Assembly (NCBI RefSeq): GCF_023856365.1
Contig: NC_064550.1
Coordinates: forward strand, 21,205,629-21,269,628
DNA: 64,000 nt
Origin: Brienomyrus brachyistius
Taxonomy: Eukaryota; Chordata; Actinopteri; Osteoglossiformes; Mormyridae
Direction: 5' to 3'
The notes beneath the pieces are model-generated. The model worked only from the letters and a program-made list of their open reading frames with translations. It did not search any database and had not been told where the DNA came from. A program made the position numbers and the translations under genes. This document shows positions 27,786-40,004 of this stretch, piece by piece (the stretch's first letter is position 1; each line of letters opens with the position of its first letter).

Positions 27786-29945
27786 GCCTAGCTGCCGTAG
27801 CTCGATTTCTCAGTTCCACACCCACCCTTCCAGGTTTTAGCTTCCAGATGGGCTCTTGGAGAAACCCGTGTGCCGTAAGCTCTCTCCTGCCGGTAGGGGG
27901 AGCTGTTCGTTCACCGGGACCAACCTTTTGACATGGCGGCAGCATTTTCGCACCTCGTCTGCTGGCGGCTCATGTGCGTTTGTGGTGCTTGTGCCCAGTG
28001 CTCCCCTGGGATCCCTTGGGTGCCACGAGCCTCTATGCAAAGTGCCCTCATACTGATGCAAGCGCAGGCAAATCACACGCATTCATTAAAGCAGCTCATG
28101 CATGCCAATCTGCCCTTCGGAGCTGTTTACCCACCACTGCCGTCACCCCCGGGGTGGGCTGGCCATACCCACCGCCCGCTGCCTGTGGGCTGCTTGGTAA
28201 TGCTGCTTGGTAATGCTTCACATCCTCTTTGCCTTTATTTACCACTGGCGGCCCGGCTCTGTGCTCTGTGTTCGATGAGTCTGATTTTCGAGGTTTACTC
28301 TGGACTCTCATGGGCACTGAACTACTGTGGGACTCCTGGATATTGAGGAAAATGGGAGTTTTCTTCTTCATGGATTCCAAAGCTTTATCATCATTTGTAT
28401 AAGTACAAGGACAATGCTTACCTCCCTGCAGACTTAAACAACATATAACAATGAAGAAAAATAATAAAAAATTAGAGAACAGTGAACAATAACATGCATA
28501 TAACATATATATGATATGCACAATATATTGAGGAAGAAATATATACCATGAATTCTTTGGGGACGTCCTACTTTAAGCGGTTTATGCATCAAGAATGTGC
28601 AAAACTGGGTAAAACTTTAGCAGTAAAAGATTCGATAGTGTGAGTGAAGTAAACCTAGGAAAGGCACTTTGTAGTGTAACAGTGTCTTCAATTGATTCCG
28701 CTTAAATTCTGCTCATGACTGCACTTGAATACTATTGTAATTTGTCAGAAATTCCATGAAATGTGACAGCGGTATCTGAATGAAAATTCAAAAGTATAAT
28801 ATTTGAAGAGGTTACGGGGGTATTATTATAGCAGAAACACAAAGCATTTGGGAGTGATTTGATTGACTGGTTAAGTGGATGTCTCTGAAAACTGCGCTTC
28901 ATCGCTGTTAAACATCTATACTGCTTTGACAGCCACCGCCCCCACCCCCCCCCCCTTCCTGTGTATAATTATAACTGCAGTTTGGTGTTTTAATGAGTCT
29001 TGTAACAACAGACAAAACTTCCATGCAATTATCAACACTGTTGGAAAATGTCACTTGTGTTGTTAGATTGATCAAGTAACGCTGGCCTGCGTCTGTATGG
29101 TAGACAGATAGATGCTAAAACACTGAAAAGTAATCTCTGGGTCTGAAAACAATGACCCAGTTCCGCTGATCGAAGATCCTTCAACGGTAACTGTACGTAG
29201 AGGAGGCAGATGGAATGCTAATGTTTCTATCGCTCTGGAAGTGCCACATGCCTTAATTTGCTAATATGCAACATGTTTAATTGTTTACTTCCACAGAAGT
29301 GCACGCTATCGTTCTGTGTTACGCTTCTTGGAAGGAAAACACCGGCGTGTCTGGTCATCTGGTGCACTTAATGAATATGTATGGCTCTTCGGTTATGGCT
29401 GGAGGTCCAGTTCCCTCTTGACAGCGAGCAGATTTAATTCCGGGGCGCGTCTTTATGCTATATAAACAAAAACAACTTTCTGTCTCAGATTATCGGTGTC
29501 TGCTTACTGCCGCACTTAGTGCAGAGATTCGATAATTGCTTTGTCGCCATGATTGAAACTTGGCCGCAGTTCGAAGGCAAAAATGGGTTAGCGATCAAAA
29601 TACCCGCCTGAAATTGTCTGCGTTTAAATGCTTTTAAGAGCTGAAATGACTGCCAAAGCCAGCCTGTTATCAGTAGCGTTTCTTGCTTACAGCAGCAGCT
29701 GCAGCGGAGAAGAAGACTCGGGCCGTCATGGACAGCTCTGCTGACGTGCGGGAAATTAGCAGATGCGCGTTGTGTTCTGGCCGGGAAACAAGAAGCTGGT
29801 GGACAGCCGTTAAGATGTGTTCTGAAATTAGGAGAATCCCCTCGAGTTTGTGCAGCACTGCCATCACACGGATGCGGTATAGCCTCTGTCAGCACTGAAT
29901 GCAGTACGAGGGGAATGCCCAGGGGAAAGCAAGGCGTCACTGCTA

Positions 29946-30475
29946 AGACCATGTAGCTAACATAAGCTAAAGCTTAATTTAAGAAGGAACAGGAACATGG
30001 GCCTGGACTCCTAGATAACCATGTACCAAGGCTCGCTCTACCTTTTTAGGAGCCCTGGGCAAAGCTTACGTGGGAGGCCCCCCTACCAAGGAAATTGACA
30101 ATCATTACAGTTTCTCCACAACGCAGGTAATTCAGCGGCCCTAGGCAGCTGCCTACTCTGCCTACAGCTAGAACCAGCCCTGTCATGTAGCATAAGTTAA
30201 AAAGCAAAATAGCCATCCAGGTATAATTTTCCTAGAGGCTAATACCATGTAGCCAATGTAAGCTAAAGCTTAATTTAAAAAGGAATATAAATGGATCCCT
30301 GGATAACCATATAGCACAAGCTAAAAAGCTCAATAGCCATCCCAACATCATTCTCACAGGGATGCCGCTAATAGCATGTAGTTAAGGTAAGCTAAAGCTT
30401 AATAAAATTAGGGATATAACTGGACCCCCTTGATAACCATGTAGCACAAGCTAAAAAGCGAAATAGCTGTTTATC
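29946..30475 (+). repeat. 129-bp tandem array, three units
   Basis: Three related units start near 29949, 30245 and 30374, each with catgtag...gtaagctaaagcttaat and later gataaccat...gctaaaaagc. Units 2 and 3 are spaced exactly 129 bp. Unit 1 is longer because a 158-bp element is inserted at 30026; without it and its 6-bp duplication the spacing is about 132 bp. Confidence 0.88.
30026..30183. mobile_element. Small non-autonomous transposon with target duplication
   Basis: This 158-bp segment interrupts unit 1 of the tandem array. Its ends are imperfect inverted repeats: ccaaggctcgctctacc on the left, and acagggctggttctagc when the right end is read on the other strand. CATGTA flanks it on both sides (30020-30025 and 30184-30189), and the uninterrupted site is visible in units 2 and 3. 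The CAGGGCTGG-type end resembles hAT elements, which make 8-bp duplications; only 6 bp match here, so class assignment is tentative. No coding capacity. Confidence 0.75.
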
Positions 30476-31060
30476 AGGCAGTTTATATTCATTGCTCCTT
30501 ATGTCCCCTCATTATTATCCTGTAGCACGTTCTCACGCGCAAGTGATCCTTTGGATTGTGGTAATATGACCAGATGAAATGTAATTACGGACGTGCAGCC
30601 GCTCGCTGGTAAATATAGGTGTTGGGATGCTGTGTAGACGCTCGGGCTCCGTGTAACATCTGCAGCCCACTCGCCAGGCGACACTGAGTAATGATCCCAC
30701 AATCTGATGCTATTGCTTTGACTTAATTTAGTTAAGTAGCACTCAGGATCTTTTGACGCTAGCAAGCTAAAATGATCGGGTGAATTATGTGTGTCTTGTG
30801 GGTCCCCTGTTGCTTATCCAAGGTATTTTCCCTTCAATATACTTCCACTATCAAAATGCACGATGCGGTCTGGTTGCACAGATGTGTCTTTGTTCTTGTA
30901 ACTATGCCGATGCTCCGCCTGTCCTCTCTTTCACCTCTGTTGTTCTCTGTCAGCTTCTCTGTAATTACGTGAAGTACAGCCGTGGCTATGGGTGTGCCTA
31001 CCTAAATGGAGATGGACAAATTTAATCAATCATTAGTGATTTAATGGAATCGTCCTGGGA

Positions 31061-31079
31061 CCCCCCCCCCCCCCCCCCC
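31061..31079 (+). repeat. C homopolymer (19 bp)
   Basis: An uninterrupted run of C about 0.8 kb before the 47-bp minisatellite. Confidence 0.9.
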
Positions 31080-31840
31080 AATCTCTTACCATTGCCACAC
31101 CAGGGATCCCCTCCCCACGACCTCTGACACGGTTTGAATACTGGTGCTAACCCTACACACCCAAATGTCCATACATTGAGCACAGTTTGAGTACCATTGA
31201 TCAGGGCAGATTGATGGGCATTTAAACATTCTGTCCGTTCTTGGCAGTTCCCTTCACCACGACAACTGGTTCCATTGGCTTCCTGTGGTGTAGCATTAAT
31301 TTGACGATGTGGAGGCAGTGGAGCCCCCTATTGTTCTCTTTGTCGGTCTTAGCAGCTTGGCTGGCTCTCCTCTACTCTTCTTCTCTGGCGAATGCTTTTA
31401 ACTTTGTCTTTCTTCTCTCACCCCCTCCCCTTTCCCTTTCCTTTTGCTGGTGAAGGAGATGCGCAGAACATCCCAGGTATGAAAATCTCCCGGTTTCTGT
31501 TAGAACTATTTTTGTTACTGGTTTTCCGAAGCTTTCTTCCCCCTCAGGTCTCAAGCCTCTCTTCCTGGTCTCTCTTCCCACCTCACAGACCATCCCAAGT
31601 TTATACTCTTCTGCTTAACTTTCTGGCCGTTTTTCCTACTCACAATGTCATGTCTTTGATGATCTTGCTCTTTCCGGTCTTTCCCCAACTCACACTGTAA
31701 GGTCTTTCTTCTGCTTCCCCTCATCTGACCTTTTGCCCCACCTTACACTCCCTCTTAGGTCTTAACTACTCTGCACCACATTCTGCTCTTTCTCCCACAT
31801 ATCACATCTCAGCCCTTTACTCTGCTAACTCAGTTCCTAG

Positions 31841-32870
31841 TCCTTTGTCTCTCGTGTCATCTAAGATCTTATTCACTCTTTGGTATTGGCCCCACCTTGC
31901 ATGCCATCTTAGGTCTTATTCACTCTTTGATCTTAGCACCACCTTCCATACCATCTCAGATTTTATTCACTTCTTGGTCTTGACCATAACTTGCATGCCA
32001 TTTTAGGTCTCGATCACTTCTTGATCTTGGCCACACCTTGCATGCTATTTCAGGTCTTGTTCACTTCTTGGTCTTCGCCACACCTTGCATGCCATTTCAG
32101 GTCCTGTTCGCTTCTTGATCTTGGCCACACCTTGCATGCCATTTCAGGTCCTGTTCGCTTCTTGTTCTGGGCCACACCTTGCATGCCATTTCAGGTCCTG
32201 TTCGCTTCTTCTTCTGGGCCACACCTTGCATGCCATTTCAGGTCCTGTTCACTTCTCGGTCTTGGCTACACCTTGCATGCCATTTCAGGTCCTGTTCGCT
32301 TCTTGTTCTGGGCCACACCTTGCATGCCATTTCAGGTCTTGTTCACTTTTCGGTCTTGGCTACACCTTGCATGCCATTTCAGGTCTTGTTCGCTTCTCGG
32401 TCTTGGCCACACCTTGCATGCCATTTTAGGTCTCGATCACTTCTTGGTTTGGGCCACACCTTGCATGCCATTTCGGGTCTTGTTCACTTCTTGATCTTGG
32501 CCACACCTTGCATGCCATTTCAGGTCTTGTTCACTTCTTGGTCTTCGCCACACCTTGCATGCCATTTCAGGTCCTGTTCGCTTCTTGATCTTGGCCACAC
32601 CTTGCATGCCATTTCAGGTCCTGTTCGCTTCTCGGTCTTGGCTACACCTTGCATGCCATTTCAGGTCCTGTTCGCTTCTTCTTCTGGGCCACACCTTGCA
32701 TGCCATTTCAGGTCTTGTTCACTTCTCGGTCTTGGCTACACCTTGCATGCCATTTCAGGTCCTGTTCGCTTCTTCTTCTGGGCCACACCTTGCATGCCAT
32801 TTCAGGTCTTGTTCACTTCTCGGTCTTGGCCACACCTTGCATGCCATATTTGGCCTTGCCCTTTCCTTAC
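31841..32870 (+). repeat. 47-bp minisatellite, at least 21 tandem units
   Basis: A 47-bp unit built around caccttgcatgccatttcag and a gttc(a/g)cttct segment is repeated head to tail. The ttgcatg anchor (ttccata in one unit) recurs every 47 bp from 31897 to 32837 with no net insertion or deletion, and a more diverged unit fits the same register at 31850. Units differ by substitutions such as gtcctgttcgc/gtcttgttcac and ttgatcttggc/ttgttctgggc. Further upstream, from about 31.55 kb, related but out-of-register copies suggest an older decayed edge. Long open frames across it (up to 262 codons) come from the repeat; I do not regard them as genes. Confidence 0.97.
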
Positions 32871-34719
32871 TCTTACCTGCCTCCTATTACACTTTGCACT
32901 CCATCTTCTTTGTCAAGCTATGCCTGGGGGTTCAGTTTTTATGGCAACTTGTGACAGACACTCCTAATTTGCTCATTTGATGAGCTTTGACATGTCTTTG
33001 AAATCGTGTCCTTTTCAAATCCATCTCAGGCGGTAAAAGCCCTAATGATTTGATTGAGGCAATTCTCAACAATCACCCGCAGGAACAAACAGAAACAATA
33101 CAGAGTAATTGGGCACTTAAGTTATTTTATTGCAATTTTAAGGGGCATGTTTCTCACAAAGTCTGCTAAATGAATGGTGGCACCGGCCCAGGAAGGCCCG
33201 CCAAAATCGCAATTATTGGCGATTTAAAAGTTTTCATAATCTGTGTTGTTTGACATCAAATGCCACGCCTCCAGCGACACTGTAAATGACAGTCATGTGA
33301 TTCGCCGAGTATTTTTAGTCCGATCCTGGACAGACACGCACTTTAATCTTTAAATGATTTTCCTTCTTGTGGTCTTTAATGTTTTTCTTATGGCTTTTTA
33401 ATTAAACAGCTGTGCTCAAAAAGAAAAGGGAACAAGTGTTTTGTTTTTTTTCTGGGTTAATAAAGTTCCATTTTTGATGATGTATCTTTCTGGCGCATTC
33501 TGCGCTCTGTTGAAAGGTGTGGCCCTCAAACGAAAGGCTGGTCCCTCAAAGGGCCCGACTGCTTTAGTACCTACTTAAACTCATATATAAAAAAAGGTGT
33601 GAGACTGCTTAAAAGCATCTGCTAAGTGACGGAATGAAAGGCTGTGAGTTCCCCATTAAACTATGCTAGACTTTAATTGTCCAGGGTCATCTTCACCGAG
33701 ATATAAATAAACAGCCGTCCTCAGAAGTCAGGATGGAACGTCTCGCTGATGGAGTCCCTCAAAGCTCAGACTGAGCTGCCCTATATCTCTGTATCTGTGC
33801 TCTCCATATTCTACTTATGCTTATGGGATTTCTCTTGGTATCCATCCAGTCGCTAATTGTTCCAATCCTGTGGGAGACGTTCCAAATAGGTGTATGTATT
33901 CCAAATATACACGCATGCGTATACGCATGTTGAGTCTGTGTGCCAGTATTTGAAACCGACAGTCCCCTGAATCTCTAGAGTAGAGACTGTAGTATTATTA
34001 TTATAACCACAAACCTAGGAGATATGATGGTTGCTATTGTACATCTCCATTATTTAGTCATTTTTTAGCCATTTAGTCAATATATTTGTTGTGTCTGAGT
34101 ATTTACTGTTTTGATATCTTCCTGTCATCATGGCTTCGGGTCGTTTACTGACTGCTTTTTCATGGCTTAACTAAAGGAACCTTACCGAAGGAGTCAGATG
34201 CGTTTGTTTGACATGCTGGCTATATGGTGACATCACCATGTGGTCCCACCCACAAATCCGGTCCAGCGTCTTAGAGCCTGAAGAGAGCACCGTGTCTCGA
34301 AACCATCTCTAATATGGGTTTGGACACGGTTCAGTTGCAGCATCAAATAAGCTGTAACAGAACCCTTCACACGGACCTAAACGTGGATCGATGCCTTCAT
34401 TGAGCTACCATTTCTAATCTGTGTGAAGGTGCCTATATATATAGAGGTGTGTTGTGAATGGAGATCCACTCTCAAATATGGATTTTAGGCCAGCCGTTGT
34501 GTCCCAGTAACAGACTAGCTCTCCTTAGACAAATTCTCTGTTTATAGCCAGACAGTGGTGAGGCATGCAAGCAAAGTATCCAACTGCCAAGTGTATTAAT
34601 GTCAATATTATAGCATCCACAGTAACGTCTGGGTTGGTACTTACAGATGCCAGGAATGTATTAAATTCCCACATTTGTCGAATTTTGAACTCGTGCGCGG
34701 GCTTTTGAAGTGCCATTCT

Positions 34720-35000
34720 CCGACAAACCGCAGAGCGGTACCGGAACGATTAAAGTTGCGTCGTTGGTGACAAGCGTTTAGCCCTGCGAGTGTTTATTTT
34801 TTTCCTCTCTTTAAGGCCCCAGCCCGCTGCACTAACCTCGTATGCTGCGATATTTTGACTTTTCGTTCCCGGGCAGCCGGTGTTGATGGATGAGTCACGG
34901 GAACGATTATTATCGAATTAAGGATCGTTTACGTCGAGGCAGGAAGCGCGGCATGGGCCGCCGGAGCCGCATGGCAGCGTGCCGAGCGCTTCAGGGACCC
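34720..35000. promoter_or_regulatory. CpG-dense patch in probable intron 1
   Basis: About 27 CpG in 280 bp, with gccgccggagccgcatggc at the right end, followed by a GC-rich stretch to about 35.6 kb. A short open frame starts at 34890 but has no recognisable product. A regulatory role is possible, but nothing beyond composition supports it. Confidence 0.25.
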
Positions 35001-38000
35001 TTCCTCCTCTTTCAGCCTCAAGGACAAGCCTCCGCCTGGGGTCCTTGCCGATTCTTCTCCCACCGACCCGCCTCTCCCCTCCCCTCCCATCCCATCCCAT
35101 CCATACCCCAGGGCCCTGATGTCATTTTGCTCTGCTACTCTGATATGGCTCTTGTCTAGGGGGGGGGGGGGGAGACAGCAGGCACAGTATAGCTACTGTA
35201 ACTTTAGCGCCACCACTAACTGCTTGAACCACCTTTAAAGGCGTGCCCCCCCCACCCCCACTTCCTGCCCCATCCGGTAAGACCAATGACCCAGACCACC
35301 GCAGCCCCGCCTGTGCGCCCATGTGTCACTAGACCACCCACGGTAGGATTTTGAGCCGCTACTCGTCCATCGGCATGTTTGCCCCCGGTGGGGGGGCAGG
35401 GGGCCATTCCGCTTGCGTACTGAGCTGGACTCCACCCAGGACCCTTCATTGCGGGAGCAGGGAGGGACGCAGGGGCAGGCTGGGTAATTTTGCTGCAGCT
35501 CGGGCTCTTGAATGTCTCGCTATGCCATGGCCCGGTGGCGGGTGGAAGCCCTCCACCCAGAAAGACATTTCCAAACGAGCGGACACGACGACAAGTCCTC
35601 TGCTTTCCCGCCTGGCCGCTGCAGCCCCTCTGATGCATTAATCAGGTGGCTGCCGTCCGTGGCATGTTCGACTGATTTCAGTGCATTGCCCCTGCCTCGC
35701 TCCAAACTCGCCCCGGCCCCCACACGCTTTCAAGCAAGACCTTCGTTCAGTAGTTCGCGATACGTGCTCTGCCACTCGTCAGCCTTTATCTATTTATCCA
35801 GCGGATTTCGTCTCTGTAGATTTCCTAAAAAGTTGGAAAATGGGGGTGGGGGCAGGGGGGCATGTTGCAAGCCATGCACAGTGCGGAGTTCAGGTGTTTG
35901 TCTGGCAGGCGTAGGAAGCCACCGCGAGAGTCCCTGGGAAATACAGCACAGATCTCACCTGCACACCAGGGTTGCAAATTCACCACCTTTTAATGTTTTT
36001 TTGGTACTTCGGGAAAGAAAAGATCCGGAACTTGGTTTGCCTGCATTCCGTCCACGGTGCTTCCTGTCACTGAATCATTCATGGGCGAGCGGCGTGTTCA
36101 GGAAGGGCAGCAAGTCATAGTCTGTCCCGAAGGCCTTCTTCAATTTGTACGCCCCTCATTTTGAGCGTGAAACTTTGAAATGTAGCAAAAATCAGTATGA
36201 TGATATAGATCCTCACAGCTTCTTTAAATAGGGAAGCGACCCATTAATTAGTTTTTTAAGCTTCTTACAGTGTATAACAAATGATGCGCAGTATATTTTC
36301 AGTTGTGTTATAATTAAATACGAGCATTCTTTAAATCTGAAAATGTAAAGAGAATAATTGGTATGGAAGGAGCACCCGTGAGAGGGACGTCCGGAAATGG
36401 ATGCCGGAGGGCGATTTTGGCGCAGTGAGGCCACGCTGTGCATTTGCCGAGATGAGGTCCCCACTCGGAGATGCGCGAGGTCAATGGGACTGCCTTTTCT
36501 CTCGTCTTCGCGGTAAGCACCTGTCAGCAGTCGAGTGGCGTTGGGGGGGGGGGGTGAGTCCGCTGTCCATGGTGATGGCCCGATTTGCTGCTCGTTCGAG
36601 CGAATGTGTGGCGGGCTGCCGGCGTTAGAGAAAGAGAAAGTACTAAAAAAAAAAAAAAAGTGTTTTCTGTGTTGTCCTCGTGCGAGACGGTCACGTTGGG
36701 GATTAATGTAATGTTTCTAGCCAAATCGGCACTGCCGTTTGTTTCCAGCCGTAATCCAACATATCCCTCAAAACGACACGGCTGGAGGAGTGGCAGCATC
36801 GTCTTAGCAGCCCAGATGCTTTCTGGAACAATTCTTCATATCATATATGTTTTTGTCCTGTTAATTATTCATTCATCGGCGCCATGCATGGGGCCTCTGG
36901 GATCCACGGAGGGGAATGCCCCCACCCCTCTTCCGTCCCCGGGGCAAATCTTTGTGGAAGGACAACCCTGCTGGTGGGGTTAGGGTACGGGGCCCCCCAG
37001 CGTGTTTTCCGCTCCTGTCCTGGTAACTGTCACTCTGTAAAACACACGATCAGAGTCTGCAGTCGTCTGTGGATAAGTCCGGCGGGCCTGGCGTGGATCT
37101 CTAAGGCAGGGCTATGCAGACGCTCCGATGGTCCACCTCTGTCCGTCTACCCGTCTGTCTGCCTTTCTACATGTAGTGCAAACAAACATTCATCCCCTCC
37201 TCTCACCATTCACTCCATCCTGCAGTTTTTTTTCTTACTGACAGGCTGTTTTACATCATAGGGGAGGGTTCAGCTCACCCAGTAACTGTAGAGCTTTTGA
37301 CAGCATACCACCCCCTAGTGGCGATATCTTTGGGGAATGTAACTCAGAAGCGGGGGGTGTAATCAGGGGTAAAATAACTGTGCCAAAATAATTAAGTGAC
37401 TGAAATAATTTCATTAAATGTATTTCCTTGATTGTGTGGGAAATCGGTTTTTGTGTATTTTTCACATTCTCATGTTTTTTCATGTTTTTTAAAGGCAAGC
37501 TGCCATCACACATAGTTATATGGTTATAAATATAAACGTATGCATGTACTTGTTGGTATTTACCTTCCTATTAGACACATCATGTATCGGTTTGTGGACA
37601 TTAAGCTCTCTGTTCATGCTGCCGCATAACTTTGGGACATTACCTTTCTAAAAATAAAATACTGGTGAAACTCTGGAAAATTAAGGAAGATTAAAAATGC
37701 ATGCTGGTGTATGTGTGTCACAGTGAAAGCGGGCAGGGGGAGAGAGACCGCAGTGGCCATTAACCCCCTCCCGCAAGCTGAGCTCGCTCTCCCAGCATGC
37801 ACCTGCAGTGATGTCCTGGGCTTCTTCTGTGTCTGACTACAGGTGTTACCCCCCTTTGTGGGTGAAGCCATGATACATTTCACCTTGATCTCTGGATTAG
37901 ACCCAAAAGGCTGGAGGATTGGCCTTGTGAGCTTTGGGTTTATTTAGTCTCTTTTTCTTTCTGTACTTTTTTGTCTTTTTATTCCACTGTTCGCAAGCTG

Positions 38001-38761
38001 ATCTAAGCTGGGTTAGCGCAGCTGTCGATCCGCTAGCCAACAAAGTATTTGATTCCCCTCCCCAATTTAAAAATAATAGACTGTTTGGTGTCAGTGTGTC
38101 ACAGGTAGCATATGCAGATCTGGATTTGGGGTGGATCCGGCCCAGTGTTGGACTTTTTATGCCATTTTTATGCCAAACTTTTTGTCTGGAGATCCCTGAA
38201 TAAACAGTGGTCAAGTCCTGTTGCCTTCTTTGATGCATTTAAATTCCCTCCCATTTACTTGATAACCCCCCCCTTAAGGCATGAGTGGCCAATCTAATCC
38301 ACAAAGGGCCAGTGTGCATGCATTTATTTGGGATAACCTTTAGGTCAGCTATTCAAAGCCTGGGCTGAGGACTCTTCAGCCAATCAGTCCTCTAATTAGT
38401 CATCTAATTAGGGAGTTACGGCGAAAACCCGTATATCGAACTGCCCTCTCTGCATAAGATTGCCCCCCCCACCCTAAGGGGTCGTACCCTGCACTTTGGG
38501 AACTACTGATTGCGAGTTGTGTGGTATTTATACCGTACCAAAGAATCATATACTGTAGGATGTTCTTGTTGCTTCCTGGGAGCGACGGAAACAAACGTGA
38601 CCCATGCGTACTTAACGATCAACATCGCCATTAACATTGGAATCAGTAATTTCATCAGCCATGTTGTTTTCTCAGCGTCCCTCCTCCATGTCGCAGTTTG
38701 TCTTGGTGAATTACCCAGACTGCCTACATTTTAATTGAGTATCTTTGTCTTCTGATCTCAG

Positions 38762-38908
38762 TCCAAAGCCAGAACCTCGTGACGGATAATGTCTCCGTGG
38801 TGGAGGGAGAGGTCGCTACCATCAGCTGCAGAATCAAGAACAATGACGATTCCGTCATCCAGCTCCTCAACCCCAACAGACAGACCATCTACTTCAAAGA
38901 CGTCAGGC
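38762..38908 (+). CDS. cadm1: CADM1 exon 2: first half of Ig V domain
   Basis: This exon encodes the start of the mature ectodomain of a CADM1-type adhesion molecule, a type I membrane protein that mediates calcium-independent homophilic and heterophilic cell adhesion, including at synapses. The translation holds [20 protein letters not shown] followed by [14 protein letters not shown]. The latter matches human CADM1 and differs from CADM2 and CADM3, which have LQWSNPAQQTLYF at this place. The Cys in ATISC is the first cysteine of the Ig V disulfide; its partner lies in exon 3. N-V-S is a possible N-glycosylation site. The acceptor reads ctcag and the donor is a strong gtaagt at 38909. Both edges are phase 1 and the length is 147 nt (49 codons), as usual for Ig-domain exons. 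The signal-peptide exon is not in the window. Exon numbers follow human CADM1. Confidence 0.95.
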
Positions 38909-39721
38909 GTAAGTGGCACCTTTTCCCCCCCCACCAGCACCTATGACCTCTTCACACGGGTGAGCAATTATATTTCCAGGAGACGGTGAGATTAAAAAAT
39001 AATAATAATAAAAGGAATCCTGGAAACCTCCAGCCGCCATCCGAAGTGCTCTTATTTTTCATGGTCTGCCTTGATCTTCAGAGATCTGACCGGTTTCGGC
39101 GATTCCCTGCAGAAGCGTGACCATTTCGGTGTTCCTTTGCAGCTTGATCGATGGGGGAGTTAGCCATGGAATCCCAGCATGCTTTTCTCTGGGGGATACT
39201 GTGACAGGAAGTGGGAGAAAGGGAGGTGAAATAAATAACCGCACCAAAGCTTTTGCTGTAGCTTGATAGCCTGGTTTCTGTATTTTTGGGGCTGGAGTTG
39301 GAGTGGGTTGGGCAAAGTGGTACATTGAGGGGTGGAGCCAACGTAGAGTTTTTAGGCCATTGCCTGGGGGGGGGGGGCGTTTTGAATGTCCAGAGCCTCT
39401 GCCTAGGAATTGCCCTGACGATCCTAGAAATCGGTTCATTTAAAGCGTCTCCTTCAGTGCATTTGAATTCAGTTAATTTTTCATATATAGCGCCTTTCAC
39501 AACAAAGTCTCCCCAAGGCACTTGACAGGACTGTTTGGCAATCCAGTAACTACGTCGTTTGTGTAAAATGTTATATGAGACAAAGACAAGGGAAAGAGGG
39601 AGAGAAAGAATGGTAGAAGACCGCAGAGGAGAGGAACCAAATTCTCACGATTAAAAAGAAAAAAAAGCCTGTGAGGGTCCAAGGTCCGCTGACTGGCCAA
39701 CCCCCCCAGGCGTGCTAGCAT

Positions 39722-39862
39722 CGCAGCTCCCTCAACAAGAAGAGCATTGTGCTCATTATGTAAAGGTTGCGGGTCCAAATCCCACTGAGCACAAGTAAAT
39801 TGTTACCCTTCCCTCTACTGTAAGTCTCTTTGGATAAAGGTGTCAGATAAATCAGTAAATGT
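39722..39862 (+). mobile_element. tRNA-derived SINE, second type
   Basis: The B-box region reads aaggttgcgggtccaaatcc, preceded by a tRNA-like stretch (agagcattgtgctcattatg). It ends with tctttggataaaggtgtcag and ataaatcagtaaatg, a 3' tail shared by many fish SINEs. It lacks the gagcaa-cccttaacc core of the other four SINEs. Confidence 0.72.
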
Positions 39863-39977
39863 GAATTATAGACACATTAAGTAATTAGGCGGGAAGTAAC
39901 AGCATGCATATGCTGTTCGGAGGTTAGGCATTCGCAGAGATGTTGCAGGACGGTTATCGTGGTGTCCATTCGCACAG

Positions 39978-40004
39978 CCCCCCCCCCCCCCCCCCCCCCC
40001 CCCC
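39978..40004 (+). repeat. C homopolymer (27 bp) in intron 2
   Basis: The longest C run of the window. The displayed length may be affected by sequencing slippage. Confidence 0.9.

Noticed and set aside
27502..27840. Gly/Leu-rich frame resembling a structural protein
   Set aside because: A product of the 9/18-bp minisatellite.
29946..32870. CRISPR-like array
   Set aside because: Tandem units are contiguous with no unique spacers, and the setting is a vertebrate intron.
32179..32967. Longest open frame of the window, 262 codons, with repeated TPCMPFQVLF-type segments
   Set aside because: It is the translation of the 47-bp minisatellite; the same pattern appears in all three + frames, and there is no start or splice context.
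35512..36120. 202-codon open frame on the + strand
   Set aside because: It lies in a GC-rich stretch where stop codons are rare; composition is irregular, no domain is recognisable, and other frames overlap it.
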